Notes under the pieces: model-generated | Databases searched by the model: none | What the model saw: only the letters and a program-made list of their open reading frames with translations | Told to the model about the DNA's origin: nothing | Program-made: the position numbers and the translations under genes | DNA from: Stenotrophomonas acidaminiphila | GTDB taxonomy: Bacteria; Pseudomonadota; Gammaproteobacteria; Xanthomonadales; Xanthomonadaceae | Direction: 5' to 3' | Assembly (NCBI RefSeq): GCF_001431595.1 | Contig: NZ_LDJO01000014.1 | Coordinates: 186,001-250,000, forward strand | Length of the DNA stretch: 64,000 bases | Part shown: positions 38,788-47,051 of the stretch, piece by piece | Numbering within the stretch: position 1 is the first letter of the stretch | How the letters are laid out: the number at the start of each line of letters is the position of its first letter

Positions 38788-40398
38788 TCACGACCAGGGC
38801 GCTGATCCCGCCCGTGGATCGAGGATCAACGCCGCCGCGCGCTCGGCCATCATGATCACCGGTGCGTTGGTGTTGCCGCTGACCAGCGTGGGCATCGCCG
38901 AGGCATCGATCACGCGCAGTCCCTCCACGCCGCGCAGCCGCAACTGCGGGTCGAGCACCGCCGCGTCGTCGCTGCCCATGCGGCAGGTGCCGACCGGGTG
39001 GTAGATGGTTTCGGCCTTGGCGCGGATGAACGCTTCCAGCCCGGCATCGTCCAGGTCCTCGCGCGGGGGGAAGACCGGTGCGCGCCGCCAGCGATCGAAC
39101 GCGGGCTGGCGCAGGAGGTCGCGGCTCAGGCGTGCGGCTTCGATCATCATCCGCAGGTCGAAGCCGTCGCTGTCGCCCAGGTAGTTGGCGTGGATCCTGG
39201 GCGGTAGCGACGGGTCCGCGCCGGCCAGGGCGATGTGCCCGCGGCTGCGCGGGTGCAGGTAGCAGGCGTGCAGGGTGTAGCCGTCGCCAGGCAGCCGATG
39301 GCGGCCGTGGTCGTCGAGCATCGCCGGTACGAAATGGAACTGGATGTCGGCGCGCTCGTCGGCGGCGAGGCGCGAGCGCACGAAGCCGCCGGCCTCGGCG
39401 ATGTTGCTGCTGCCGGCGCCGCGATGGCCGCGCAGGAACCAGTCGAACGCGATCTTCAGCTCGCTGGCGCGGTCGTAGCTGACCCCGGGAACGGTGCGGT
39501 ACAGGGTGCAGATGTCCAGGTGGTCCTGCAGGTTGGCGCCGACCTGCGGCTGGTCGAGCTGCACCGCGATGCCGTGGGCGCGCAGGGCATCGGCCGGGCC
39601 GATCCCGGAGAGCATCAGCAGCTGCGGCGAATTGACCGCGCCGGCGCTGAGCAGGACCTCGCATCGCGCGCGCAGGTGCCGGCGTTGCCCGCCGTGGCGC
39701 AGGGCGATGCCGTGCGCGCGGCCGGCGTCGACCAGGATGCGCTCGACCTGGGCCCCGGTCAGTACCTGCAGGTTGCGACGCTGCCGTACCGGCGCCAGAT
39801 AGGCGGCGGCCGACGAACAGCGCGCACCTTCCTTCTGCGTCACCTGGTACAGGCCGACGCCGATCTGGGTTGGTCCGTTGAAATCCTGATTGTGCGGATG
39901 GCCGGCCTGCACGCCGGCTTCGACGAAGGCATGGCTGAGCGGGTTGACGTGGCGCAGGTCCGAAACATGCAGCGGGCCGTTGTCGCCGTGCAGCGCGTCG
40001 CCGCCGCGGCTGTTGTGCTCGCTCCGGCGGAACCACGGCAGCACCCCGGCCCAGTCCCAGCCGGTGGCACCGGCCGCGGCCCAGCGGTCGTAGTCGCCGG
40101 CGACGCCGCGCACGTAGCACATCGCGTTGATCGAGCTCGAGCCACCCAGGACCTTGCCACGCGGCCACCACAGCCGCCGTCCCTGCAATTGCGGTTCCGG
40201 TTCGGTGTGGTAGCTCCAGTTGAGGCGGCGGTTGTCGGCCAGCCGTGCCAGCCCGGCCGGCATGTGGATGAACGGGTTGCGGTCGCGCGGGCCGGCCTCG
40301 ACCAGCAGCACCTGTACCTGCGGATCGGCACTGAGCCGGTTGGCCAGCACGCACCCGGCCGAACCGGCACCGATGATGATGTAGTCGAATTCCCGCAT
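38788..40398 (-). CDS. GMC-family FAD oxidoreductase (choline dehydrogenase-like)
   Basis: 536 aa starting [20 protein letters not shown] with the FAD dinucleotide-binding fold. GMC signatures are [17 protein letters not shown] (PS00623-like) and [20 protein letters not shown]; the catalytic region [12 protein letters not shown] and [14 protein letters not shown] closes the protein. Members oxidise alcohols such as choline or long-chain alcohols; no betaine genes are nearby, so the substrate is open. ATG 40398 has a strong GGGGGGAG site. Divergent from the transporter. Confidence 0.9.
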   Translation of the reverse strand: MREFDYIIIGAGSAGCVLANRLSADPQVQVLLVEAGPRDRNPFIHMPAGLARLADNRRLNWSYHTEPEPQLQGRRLWWPRGKVLGGSSSINAMCYVRGVAGDYDRWAAAGATGWDWAGVLPWFRRSEHNSRGGDALHGDNGPLHVSDLRHVNPLSHAFVEAGVQAGHPHNQDFNGPTQIGVGLYQVTQKEGARCSSAAAYLAPVRQRRNLQVLTGAQVERILVDAGRAHGIALRHGGQRRHLRARCEVLLSAGAVNSPQLLMLSGIGPADALRAHGIAVQLDQPQVGANLQDHLDICTLYRTVPGVSYDRASELKIAFDWFLRGHRGAGSSNIAEAGGFVRSRLAADERADIQFHFVPAMLDDHGRHRLPGDGYTLHACYLHPRSRGHIALAGADPSLPPRIHANYLGDSDGFDLRMMIEAARLSRDLLRQPAFDRWRRAPVFPPREDLDDAGLEAFIRAKAETIYHPVGTCRMGSDDAAVLDPQLRLRGVEGLRVIDASAMPTLVSGNTNAPVIMMAERAAALILDPRAGSAPWS

Positions 40399-40506
40399 CG
40401 CGCTCCCCCCTGGCGTATCGCCAGCATAGCCGGGACACAGGCCCGCACTGGCGATGTTGCAGTGCATCGGATACCGTGCGCGCTTTGTTGCGACGGGTGC
40501 AGGCCG

Positions 40507-41808
40507 ATGCGGTCCGGTCAGGGCAGGGTACATGCGGGGGAGCGGCTGGCGGTCGCGCTGTCCTTCGCCTATTTCTTTTGCGTGCTGGCCGCGTACTACG
40601 TGATCCGCCCGCTGCGCGAGCAGCTGGCCGCCGCGGTCGGCTCGACCCAGCTGCCCTGGTTCTACGGCGCCACGTTCATCGGCACCCTGCTGCTGTCGCC
40701 GCTGTTCGCCGCGCTGGTGACGCGCTGGCCGCGACGGGTGGTGATGCCGGTGGTCCAGGTGTTCTTCATCGCCTGCCTGCTCGGCTTCGTCCCGCTGTTC
40801 GCATGGCCGGAGCTGCTGGGGCCGAAGACGCTGGGGGTGATGTTCTTCGTCTGGGTGAGCGTGTTCAACCTGTTCGTGGTGTCGGTGTTCTGGAGCTTCA
40901 TGTCCGACATCTGGGACAGCGGGCAGGCGCGGCGCCTGTTCCCGGTCATTGCCGTGGCCGGTACGGTGGGCGCGGTCGCCGGCCCGATGCTGACCCGTTC
41001 GCTGGTCGGCGTGATCGGCGTGGCGCCGCTGCTGGTGGTATCGGCGGCGCTGCTGTGCCTGGCGCTGGGGTGCGTGGTCGCGCTCGGGCGCTGGGCGCGA
41101 CGGCATGGCGCGCGTCGCAATGAACCCGGGCACGAGGCCGCGGTCGGCGGTGGCATGTTCGACGGGCTCAAGCAGGTGTTCGCCGACCCGTTCATCCGCA
41201 ACATGTCGATCCTGCTGCTGCTGGCCGACGGCATCGGCACGGTGAACTATGCGCTGGTGACCGACTATTCAGGCGCTACGTTCGCCGACGCGGTGGCGCG
41301 TACCCGCTTTGCCGCCAATATCGACCTGGCCGGCAACGTGCTGACCGCCATCACCCAGCTCACCCTCACCCGCTGGCTGCTGCCGCGCAGGGGGCCGGGC
41401 ATCGTCATCATGATCTGGGCGCTGGTCAGCGTCTGCGCGCTGTCGCTGGTGCTGTTCGCGCGCGATCCGCACGCGCCGTTGCTGATGGGCATGCCGGCGG
41501 TGGCGATCGCACTGATCGTCAGTCGCGGCCTGGCCTATGGCATGGCCGAGCCGGCGCGGCACAGCCTGTACACCCGGGTGCCGCGCAACGTGCGCTACAA
41601 GGGCCAGAACGCCGTGGACACGGCGGTATGGCGGTTCGGCGACATGTCCATCGCGCTGGGCATGAACTGGCTGCGCGTGCTGGGCGTGGGCACCGCCGGT
41701 TTCGCCGGCGTCAGTGCGGCCGCCGCGGTGATCGCTGCCGGCATCGGCTGGCGGCTGTCGCGTCGCCCCGAGGGCGTGCCGGCGGCGGAGGCGCCACGCT
41801 CCCGCTGA
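40507..41808 (+). CDS. MFS-like permease related to nucleotide (ATP/ADP) transporters
   Basis: 433 aa with about 12 membrane helices. The opening [20 protein letters not shown] is the mark of the Npt/ATP:ADP-antiporter-like group found in many free-living bacteria as well as in Rickettsia and Chlamydia. Other family features are [17 protein letters not shown] and [20 protein letters not shown]. In free-living species the substrate is unknown, so nucleotide exchange should not be assumed. Start ATG 40507 puts the first helix at about residue 14. Confidence 0.75.
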   Translation: MRSGQGRVHAGERLAVALSFAYFFCVLAAYYVIRPLREQLAAAVGSTQLPWFYGATFIGTLLLSPLFAALVTRWPRRVVMPVVQVFFIACLLGFVPLFAWPELLGPKTLGVMFFVWVSVFNLFVVSVFWSFMSDIWDSGQARRLFPVIAVAGTVGAVAGPMLTRSLVGVIGVAPLLVVSAALLCLALGCVVALGRWARRHGARRNEPGHEAAVGGGMFDGLKQVFADPFIRNMSILLLLADGIGTVNYALVTDYSGATFADAVARTRFAANIDLAGNVLTAITQLTLTRWLLPRRGPGIVIMIWALVSVCALSLVLFARDPHAPLLMGMPAVAIALIVSRGLAYGMAEPARHSLYTRVPRNVRYKGQNAVDTAVWRFGDMSIALGMNWLRVLGVGTAGFAGVSAAAAVIAAGIGWRLSRRPEGVPAAEAPRSR

Positions 41809-41844
41809 TGCCGGTGCAGGGCGCGCGCGGCTCGACCGCGCGCC

Positions 41845-42228
41845 TCAGGCCAGCGACAGCGGCACGGCATGCAGCGCCGCGCCCAGCGCGAACAACGCGC
41901 TCAACAGATGCACGCGCCAGTCGTGGATGCGCAGGAATACGAACTGCTCCAGCAGGCGTCCCACCCAGAACAACGTCATGAATCCCAGCAGCGCCCGTCC
42001 CAGCGGCGTGGCGGGCAGTTCGCGGCCGAACGCCAGCGCCAGTACGCCCATGCCCAGGAAGACGTAGACCAGGCGCAGATTGAGGATCTGCATGATCGCG
42101 CGGTTGGCCCGGCTGTTGCGGGCGAGGTCGCGTTTCCAGTCGAACAGTTTCCAGAAGGCCAGGTGGAAGGCCGCGAAGCCCAGGCTGTGCACGCCCCCCA
42201 GGCGCACCAGTAGTTCGGCGGTGTCCAT
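41845..42228 (-). CDS. Small four-helix membrane protein, unknown
   Basis: 127 aa with about four hydrophobic segments (GVHSLGFAAFHLAF, LVYVFLGMGVLALAF, ALLGFMTLFWVGRLL, LLSALFALGAALHAV). Not recognised. Family resemblance is to small bacterial integral membrane proteins of unknown role. Three nt downstream of the DUF4442 gene, so probably cotranscribed. Confidence 0.65.
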   Translation of the reverse strand: MDTAELLVRLGGVHSLGFAAFHLAFWKLFDWKRDLARNSRANRAIMQILNLRLVYVFLGMGVLALAFGRELPATPLGRALLGFMTLFWVGRLLEQFVFLRIHDWRVHLLSALFALGAALHAVPLSLA

Positions 42229-42231
42229 GGC

Positions 42232-42708
42232 TCACCCGTTTCCGTGGCGCGGCGACACCCACATCGCGATGTGGGCGACGAACACCTCGGTGCCGGCGGC
42301 ATCGCTGATGCCCACGCGCACGGGCAATTCGTAGCCGACGGTGCCGCTGGCGATCGGGCGTTCCGGCACGGCGACCGCGTGCAGTCGACCGCGCGCCTTG
42401 GCCAGGTAGCGTACCTGCATGCCCTTGGGGATCCAGCGCATGCCGGCCGGCAGCGAGGCGTCGGTCATCAACCCGGCGGTCAGCTCGGCGAGGTTGCACA
42501 GCGCGATGGCATGCACGGTGCCGAGGTGGTTGCGCACTGCGCGGCGGTCGGCCAGCGTGCCTTCGCAGCGGCCTGTTTCGAGCACGGTGATGCATGGTCG
42601 GATACTGGCGAAGTAGGGCGCCTTGAAGCACACCGCGCGGGTGAACAGCCAGCGCCCGCCCGGCCAGCGCGCCAGGCGCCGGTACAACGTCAGCAATGGG
42701 AGTGTCAT
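42232..42708 (-). CDS. DUF4442 hotdog-fold thioesterase-like protein
   Basis: 158 aa with the DUF4442 pattern: an N-terminal amphipathic helix, then HLGTVHAIALCNLAELTAGLMTD (the hotdog helix) and a beta sheet ending VFVAHIAMWVSP. Members are probable acyl-CoA thioesterases. It lies downstream of fadE on the same strand, after a terminator, next to a small membrane protein. Substrate unknown. Confidence 0.75.
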   Translation of the reverse strand: MTLPLLTLYRRLARWPGGRWLFTRAVCFKAPYFASIRPCITVLETGRCEGTLADRRAVRNHLGTVHAIALCNLAELTAGLMTDASLPAGMRWIPKGMQVRYLAKARGRLHAVAVPERPIASGTVGYELPVRVGISDAAGTEVFVAHIAMWVSPRHGNG

Positions 42709-42720
42709 GCCTGCCTCGTT

Positions 42721-42752
42721 GAAAAGAAAACGGCGGGCATGCGCCCGCCGTT
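42721..42752 (-). terminator. Terminator of fadE
   Basis: Perfect 10-bp stem AACGGCGGGC / GCCCGCCGTT with a 4-nt loop, followed on the minus strand by TTTTCTTTTC. Confidence 0.9.
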
Positions 42753-42775
42753 CCGGTTGCGTCCGATGGCCCGGG

Positions 42776-45247
42776 TCAGGCCACCTGCTGCGGCTGCCGG
42801 TCCTGGCGGTCGTAGTACGACGCCGCGCGCAGTTCGTGCGGGTCGAAGTCGTCCACGGTGATGGTATCCAGGGTGATCGCGCGCAGTTCTTCCAGCAGGG
42901 TGCGCTCGTCCTGGGTGATGACGCCCTCGGCCACCGCCTCGTCCAGCTGCGCCGGGAAGGTCAGTGCCTCGATGCCCTTGGTCTTGAGCGCCTTGAGGAA
43001 CTTGCGCTCCACCGGCTCGGCCATGACCGCCTTGGTCAGGTAGCTGGCGATGCGGCCACCGGGGTTGTTCTCGCACGGGGTCAGGAACACGCCCTGGGCG
43101 AGCCGGTCGCGGGCTTCGTTGGGCGACATCAGGGTGGCGGCGACGCGGCGGCTCAGGCGGTCGCCCGGAGCTTCGGCGCGGCGGCCGAACGGGAAGATCA
43201 GCGCCCACATCAGCCAGCCGATCGGGCGGATCGGGAAGTTGCGCAGCGCCGCCGACAACGCTTCCTCGATGCGGTGCACGCTGTCGTGGAACGCCCACGC
43301 CAGCAGCGGCTGGTCTGCCGTCGGCGCGCCTTCGTCGTGATAGCGCTTGAGCATCGCGCTGGTCATGTAGATGTGGCTAAGCACGTCGCCCAGGCGGCCG
43401 GACAGCGATTCCTTGAACTTGAGCTTGCCGCCCAGGGTCATCATCGAGATGTCGGCCATCAGCGCCAGGTTGGCGGAATAGCGGTCCAGCTTGCGGAAGT
43501 AGCGGCGGGTGTAGGCGTCGCCCGGGGCGGCACCGAAGCGTGCGCCGGTGAGCCCGAACCAGAACGAACGCACGGCGTTGGAGATGCCGAAGCGCACGTG
43601 GCCGAACAGCGCCTGGTCGAACTCGCGCAGGCCGGCCTTGCGGTCCTCGTCCTGGGCGGCCTTCATTTCCTTCAGCACCCACGGATGGCACAGGATCGCG
43701 CCCTGGCCGAAGATCAGCAGGCTGCGGGTCATGATGTTGGCGCCTTCCACGGTGATCGCGATGGGCGCGGCCTGCCAGCTGCGGCCGGCGAAGTTGCGCG
43801 GGCCGAGGATGATGCCCTTGCCGCCGATGACGTCCATCATGTCGCTGATGCACTCGCGGCTCATGTTGGTGCAGTGGTACTTGGCGATGGCCGAGGGCAC
43901 CGACGGCACGTCGCCGCGGTCCACCGCCGCGGCCGTGGCCTGCGACAGCGCGCTGATCTTGTAGGCCTTGCCACCGATGCGGGCCAGCGCTTCCTCCACG
44001 CCCTCGAAGCGGCCGACCGACAGGCCGAACTGCTTGCGGATGCGGGCATAGGCGCCGGTGATCACCGCGCCGGCCTTGGCACCGCCCGAGGCGGTGGACG
44101 GCAGGGTGATCGAGCGGCCCACGGCCAGGCATTCGTTGAGCATGTTCCAGCCCAGGCCGCGCTTCTCCGGGCCACCGATGATCTGGCTGAGCGGGATGAA
44201 CACGTCCTTGCCGCGGATCGGGCCGTTCTGGAACGGCGAGTTCAGCGGGAAGTGGCGGCGGCCGACTTCGACCCCGGGGGTCTCGCGCGGCAGCAGCGCC
44301 AGGGTGATGCCGATGTCCTTGGTATCGCCGAGCAGGCCATCGGGGTCGTACATGCGGAACGCCAGGCCGATCAGCGTGGCTACCGGCGCCAGGGTGATGT
44401 AGCGCTTGTCGAAGGTCAGCCTGAGGCCCAGGACGTCCTCGCCGTTCCAGGTACCCCGGCAGACGATGCCGAAGTCGGGGATGGAGGTGGCATCGGAACC
44501 GGCGAACGGACCGGTCAGGCCGAAGCAGGGCACTTCGGTGCCTGCCGCCAGCCGCGGCAGGTAGTAGTCCTTCTGTTCCTGCGTGCCGTAGTGGTTGAGC
44601 AGTTCACCCGGGCCCAGCGAGTTGGGCACGCCGACGGTGGAGCTGACCACGCTGGAGATCGAGGCCAGCTTCTGGATGACCTTGTGGTGCGCAAGCGCGG
44701 AGAAGCCCAGGCCGCCGTACTGCTTGGGGATGATCATGCCGAAGAACTTGTTGTTCTTGATGAAGGTCCACAGCTCCGGCGGCAGGTCGGCATGGACGTG
44801 GGTGATCTCCCAGTCGTTGACCATCCGGCACAGCTCCTCGACCGGACCGTCGAGGAAGGCCTGTTCCTCGGCGGTGAGCTGCGGCCTGGGGTAATCCAGC
44901 AGCTTCTGCCAGTCCGGGTCGCCGGTGAACAGTTCGCCTTCGAAGCCGACCGAGCCGGTCTCCAGGGCGATGCGCTCGGTCTTGGACAGCGGCGGCAGCA
45001 CCTTGCGGAACACGCCCATGAACGGCGAGGTGATCAGCGGCTTGCGCAGGAACGGCAGCAGCACCAGCGCGCTGACCAGGGCCAGGATCGCCGCGGCGAC
45101 GATGACCGCGGTCGGGTTGACGCCGGCGAACCAGCAGACGCCCAGCAGCACGGCGCCGATCACCGTCCAGGTGACCAGCCGCATGCGGTGGTAGGCAACG
45201 AAGGCCGCTGCCAGCAGCAGGGCCAGGAAGGGAACGACAGTACTCAT
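42776..45247 (-). CDS. fadE: FadE acyl-CoA dehydrogenase
   Basis: 823 aa, the size of E. coli FadE (814). Two N-terminal membrane helices (VVPFLALLLAAAFVAYH and TAVIVAAAILALVSALVLLPF) are followed by the dehydrogenase core: IIPKQYGGLGFSALAHH, CFGLTGPFAGSDATS (FAD binding) and GSVEGAN-like ITVEGANIMTRSLLIF. It makes the first double bond in beta-oxidation. Overlaps the upstream hydrolase by 4 nt and ends with a strong terminator. Confidence 0.95.
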   Translation of the reverse strand: MSTVVPFLALLLAAAFVAYHRMRLVTWTVIGAVLLGVCWFAGVNPTAVIVAAAILALVSALVLLPFLRKPLITSPFMGVFRKVLPPLSKTERIALETGSVGFEGELFTGDPDWQKLLDYPRPQLTAEEQAFLDGPVEELCRMVNDWEITHVHADLPPELWTFIKNNKFFGMIIPKQYGGLGFSALAHHKVIQKLASISSVVSSTVGVPNSLGPGELLNHYGTQEQKDYYLPRLAAGTEVPCFGLTGPFAGSDATSIPDFGIVCRGTWNGEDVLGLRLTFDKRYITLAPVATLIGLAFRMYDPDGLLGDTKDIGITLALLPRETPGVEVGRRHFPLNSPFQNGPIRGKDVFIPLSQIIGGPEKRGLGWNMLNECLAVGRSITLPSTASGGAKAGAVITGAYARIRKQFGLSVGRFEGVEEALARIGGKAYKISALSQATAAAVDRGDVPSVPSAIAKYHCTNMSRECISDMMDVIGGKGIILGPRNFAGRSWQAAPIAITVEGANIMTRSLLIFGQGAILCHPWVLKEMKAAQDEDRKAGLREFDQALFGHVRFGISNAVRSFWFGLTGARFGAAPGDAYTRRYFRKLDRYSANLALMADISMMTLGGKLKFKESLSGRLGDVLSHIYMTSAMLKRYHDEGAPTADQPLLAWAFHDSVHRIEEALSAALRNFPIRPIGWLMWALIFPFGRRAEAPGDRLSRRVAATLMSPNEARDRLAQGVFLTPCENNPGGRIASYLTKAVMAEPVERKFLKALKTKGIEALTFPAQLDEAVAEGVITQDERTLLEELRAITLDTITVDDFDPHELRAASYYDRQDRQPQQVA

Positions 45248-46134
45248 TGACTTGCTCCGGTAACGTGCTCGGTTCGGGCGGACGCTGCGGCGGCAGCCGG
45301 GGGCAGTGCGTCCAGATAGTTCAACACGGCGGCGGTAAACGCGTCGTTGTCATCGCCTGCCACCATATGCGTGGCGTCGGGCAGATGCACGTGCCGCGCA
45401 TGCGGCACCAGCGCCAGGAATTCTGCCACCGTCTGCGGGGTGACGAGGTCGCTGCGGCCGCCGCTGACCAGCATCACCGGGCATTCGACGCGGCGTGCGG
45501 CCTCGGCGATGGCGTCCTGGTGCTGCTCGCTGTCGCGCGCCAGTTCCTCCACCAGCCGCGGATCCCAGTGCCAGCTCCAGCGGCCGCTGCCGGTGGGGCG
45601 CAGCAACGCGCGCAGCGCGTCCTCGCTCTTGCGCGGGCGGTGCGGCAGATAGCGGGCGATGCTGTCGGCGGCCGCTTCCAGCGATGCGAAGCCGTCCGGA
45701 TGCGCGCTCATGAAAGCAAGGATGCGCTCGACGCCGCGGGTTTCCCAGCGCGGGGTGATGTCCACCAGCACCATGGCCGCGAACAGGCCCGGCCAGCGCG
45801 CTTCGGCCATCAGCCCGAACAGCCCGCCCATCGAAGCGGCGACCAGCACCGGCGGCCGCCGCAGCTCGCCGGCGACCACGATCAGGTCATCGGTGAATTG
45901 TTCGCCGTGATAGGGCAGGTCGGACGGATTCCAGTCCGAGCCGCCGTGGCCGCGTGCATCGAAGGCCAGCGTGGGATGGCCGGCGGCATGCAGCGCCGCG
46001 GCGGTCGCGGTCCAGGCGCCACGGGTCTGGCCGAAGCCATGCGCGAGCAGGATCGGCGACTTGCTTCCGGTGGTTTTCGAAGCAGCCAGTCCGATGCCGT
46101 GGGCACCTTCCAGCCGGGTGTCTTGCGCGTGCAT
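45244..46134 (-). CDS. Alpha/beta hydrolase
   Basis: 296 aa. HGFGQTRGAW oxyanion loop, nucleophile in VAASMGGLFG (SxGG type), acidic residue in VSGGRSDLVTP and His in ATHMVAGDDND. Family members are esterases, haloperoxidase-like enzymes or epoxide hydrolases. Start ATG 46134 lies just after the promoter; its stop overlaps the fadE ATG, which suggests a role in lipid breakdown, such as releasing fatty acids. Divergent from the TetR regulator. Confidence 0.85.
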   Translation of the reverse strand: MHAQDTRLEGAHGIGLAASKTTGSKSPILLAHGFGQTRGAWTATAAALHAAGHPTLAFDARGHGGSDWNPSDLPYHGEQFTDDLIVVAGELRRPPVLVAASMGGLFGLMAEARWPGLFAAMVLVDITPRWETRGVERILAFMSAHPDGFASLEAAADSIARYLPHRPRKSEDALRALLRPTGSGRWSWHWDPRLVEELARDSEQHQDAIAEAARRVECPVMLVSGGRSDLVTPQTVAEFLALVPHARHVHLPDATHMVAGDDNDAFTAAVLNYLDALPPAAAAASARTEHVTGASQ

Positions 46135-46162
46135 GCGGTTCTCGGGGATATAACCGTACCCG

Positions 46163-46191
46163 ATGGTATGGATATGGTCAGGCGCCGTCAA
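46163..46191 (-). promoter_or_regulatory. Promoter of the hydrolase-fadE operon
   Basis: Minus-strand TTGACG (46191-46186), 17-nt spacer, TACCAT (46168-46163). Start near 46156 and leader about 22 nt. It sits in the region shared with the divergent tetR gene, so TetR control is likely. Confidence 0.55.
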
Positions 46192-46316
46192 TACTGGTGG
46201 GTATGGATTGGCGCGCCTTGTCCGGCAGGGCGTTGCCGGGCGGCGATGGGCCGTCGCGCGGGGCGCTGGCGCGGCGCATACTGCAACCAGTCCCCGGCGT
46301 ATGGTTAAATCAGCGG

Positions 46317-46919
46317 ATGAACGAATCTTCAGCTTCCCCGGCGGAACCCCGCGGTACACGCAACAGCCGCCTCAGCGCGGATGACTGGGCCCAGGCTGCC
46401 CTGGACCTGATCGCGGAGCAGGGGGTCGGCGCGGTCGCGGTGGAGCCGCTGGCTCGCCGCCTCGGTGTCACCAAGGGCAGCTTCTACTGGCACTTTCCCT
46501 CGCGCGACGCGCTGCTGCAGGCCGCGCTGGAACGGTGGGAGCTGGTCGAGCAGCAGCAGGTGTTCGGCAGCCTGGAGGAAGTGCCCGATCCGCGCACGCG
46601 CCTGCGCGCGCTGTTCCAGCTGGTCGCGCATGAAGTGACCCCGCATGTGATCTACAGCGAGCTGCTCAAGGCGCTCGACAACCCGCTGGTGCGGCCGGTG
46701 ATCGACCGCGTTTCGCAACGCCGGCTGGAGTACCTGATGGCCTCGTTCCGCCAGGCCGGGCTGAGCTCCACCGACGCGCGCCACCGCGCGCGCCTGGCCT
46801 ACGCGGCCTACGTGGGCTTCCTGCAGCTGTCGCTGCAGCTGCAGCAGCCCCGGCAGGCGCGCGAGGAATTCGAGTCCTACGTCGAGCACGTGATCGAGAC
46901 GCTGATCCCGAACGGGTGA
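46317..46919 (+). CDS. TetR/AcrR-family regulator
   Basis: 200 aa. HTH: LDLIAEQGVGAVAVEPLARR followed by LGVTKGSFYWHFPSRDALL. The C-terminal ligand domain is compact (LAYAAYVGFLQLSLQLQQ). Divergent from the hydrolase-fadE operon, so it probably represses it and senses a fatty acyl compound (in the manner of FadR/PsrA-type TetR proteins). Start ATG 46317 is chosen because the tail MNESSASPAEPRG leads into the HTH at the right distance; the ribosome site is weak. Confidence 0.88.
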   Translation: MNESSASPAEPRGTRNSRLSADDWAQAALDLIAEQGVGAVAVEPLARRLGVTKGSFYWHFPSRDALLQAALERWELVEQQQVFGSLEEVPDPRTRLRALFQLVAHEVTPHVIYSELLKALDNPLVRPVIDRVSQRRLEYLMASFRQAGLSSTDARHRARLAYAAYVGFLQLSLQLQQPRQAREEFESYVEHVIETLIPNG

Positions 46920-46944
46920 ATGCAGGCGAGATGGACGATGGAAG

Positions 46945-46968
46945 AGCCGCGCATGCCGCGGCTTTTTT
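46945..46968 (+). terminator. Terminator of the tetR gene
   Basis: 7-bp perfect stem AGCCGCG / CGCGGCT with a 5-nt loop, then six T ending at 46968. Confidence 0.85.
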
Positions 46969-46995
46969 GTGTCTTCGCCGCGTTCTGCTTCCGGC

Positions 46996-47026
46996 AAAAA
47001 GACAACGGCCCCTTTCGGGGCCGTTG
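46996..47026 (-). terminator. Terminator of the second TonB receptor
   Basis: Perfect 10-bp stem CAACGGCCCC / GGGGCCGTTG with a TTTC loop (47003-47026), followed on the minus strand by TCTTTTT. Confidence 0.85.
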
Positions 47027-47051
47027 CTTGAAACGCTGATCAATCAGCCGA

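Noticed and set aside
42623-45250. An 875-codon plus-strand frame opposite fadE
   Set aside because: Shadow of fadE; the low-complexity His/Gln/Gly/Arg content is an artefact of reading GC-rich codons backwards.
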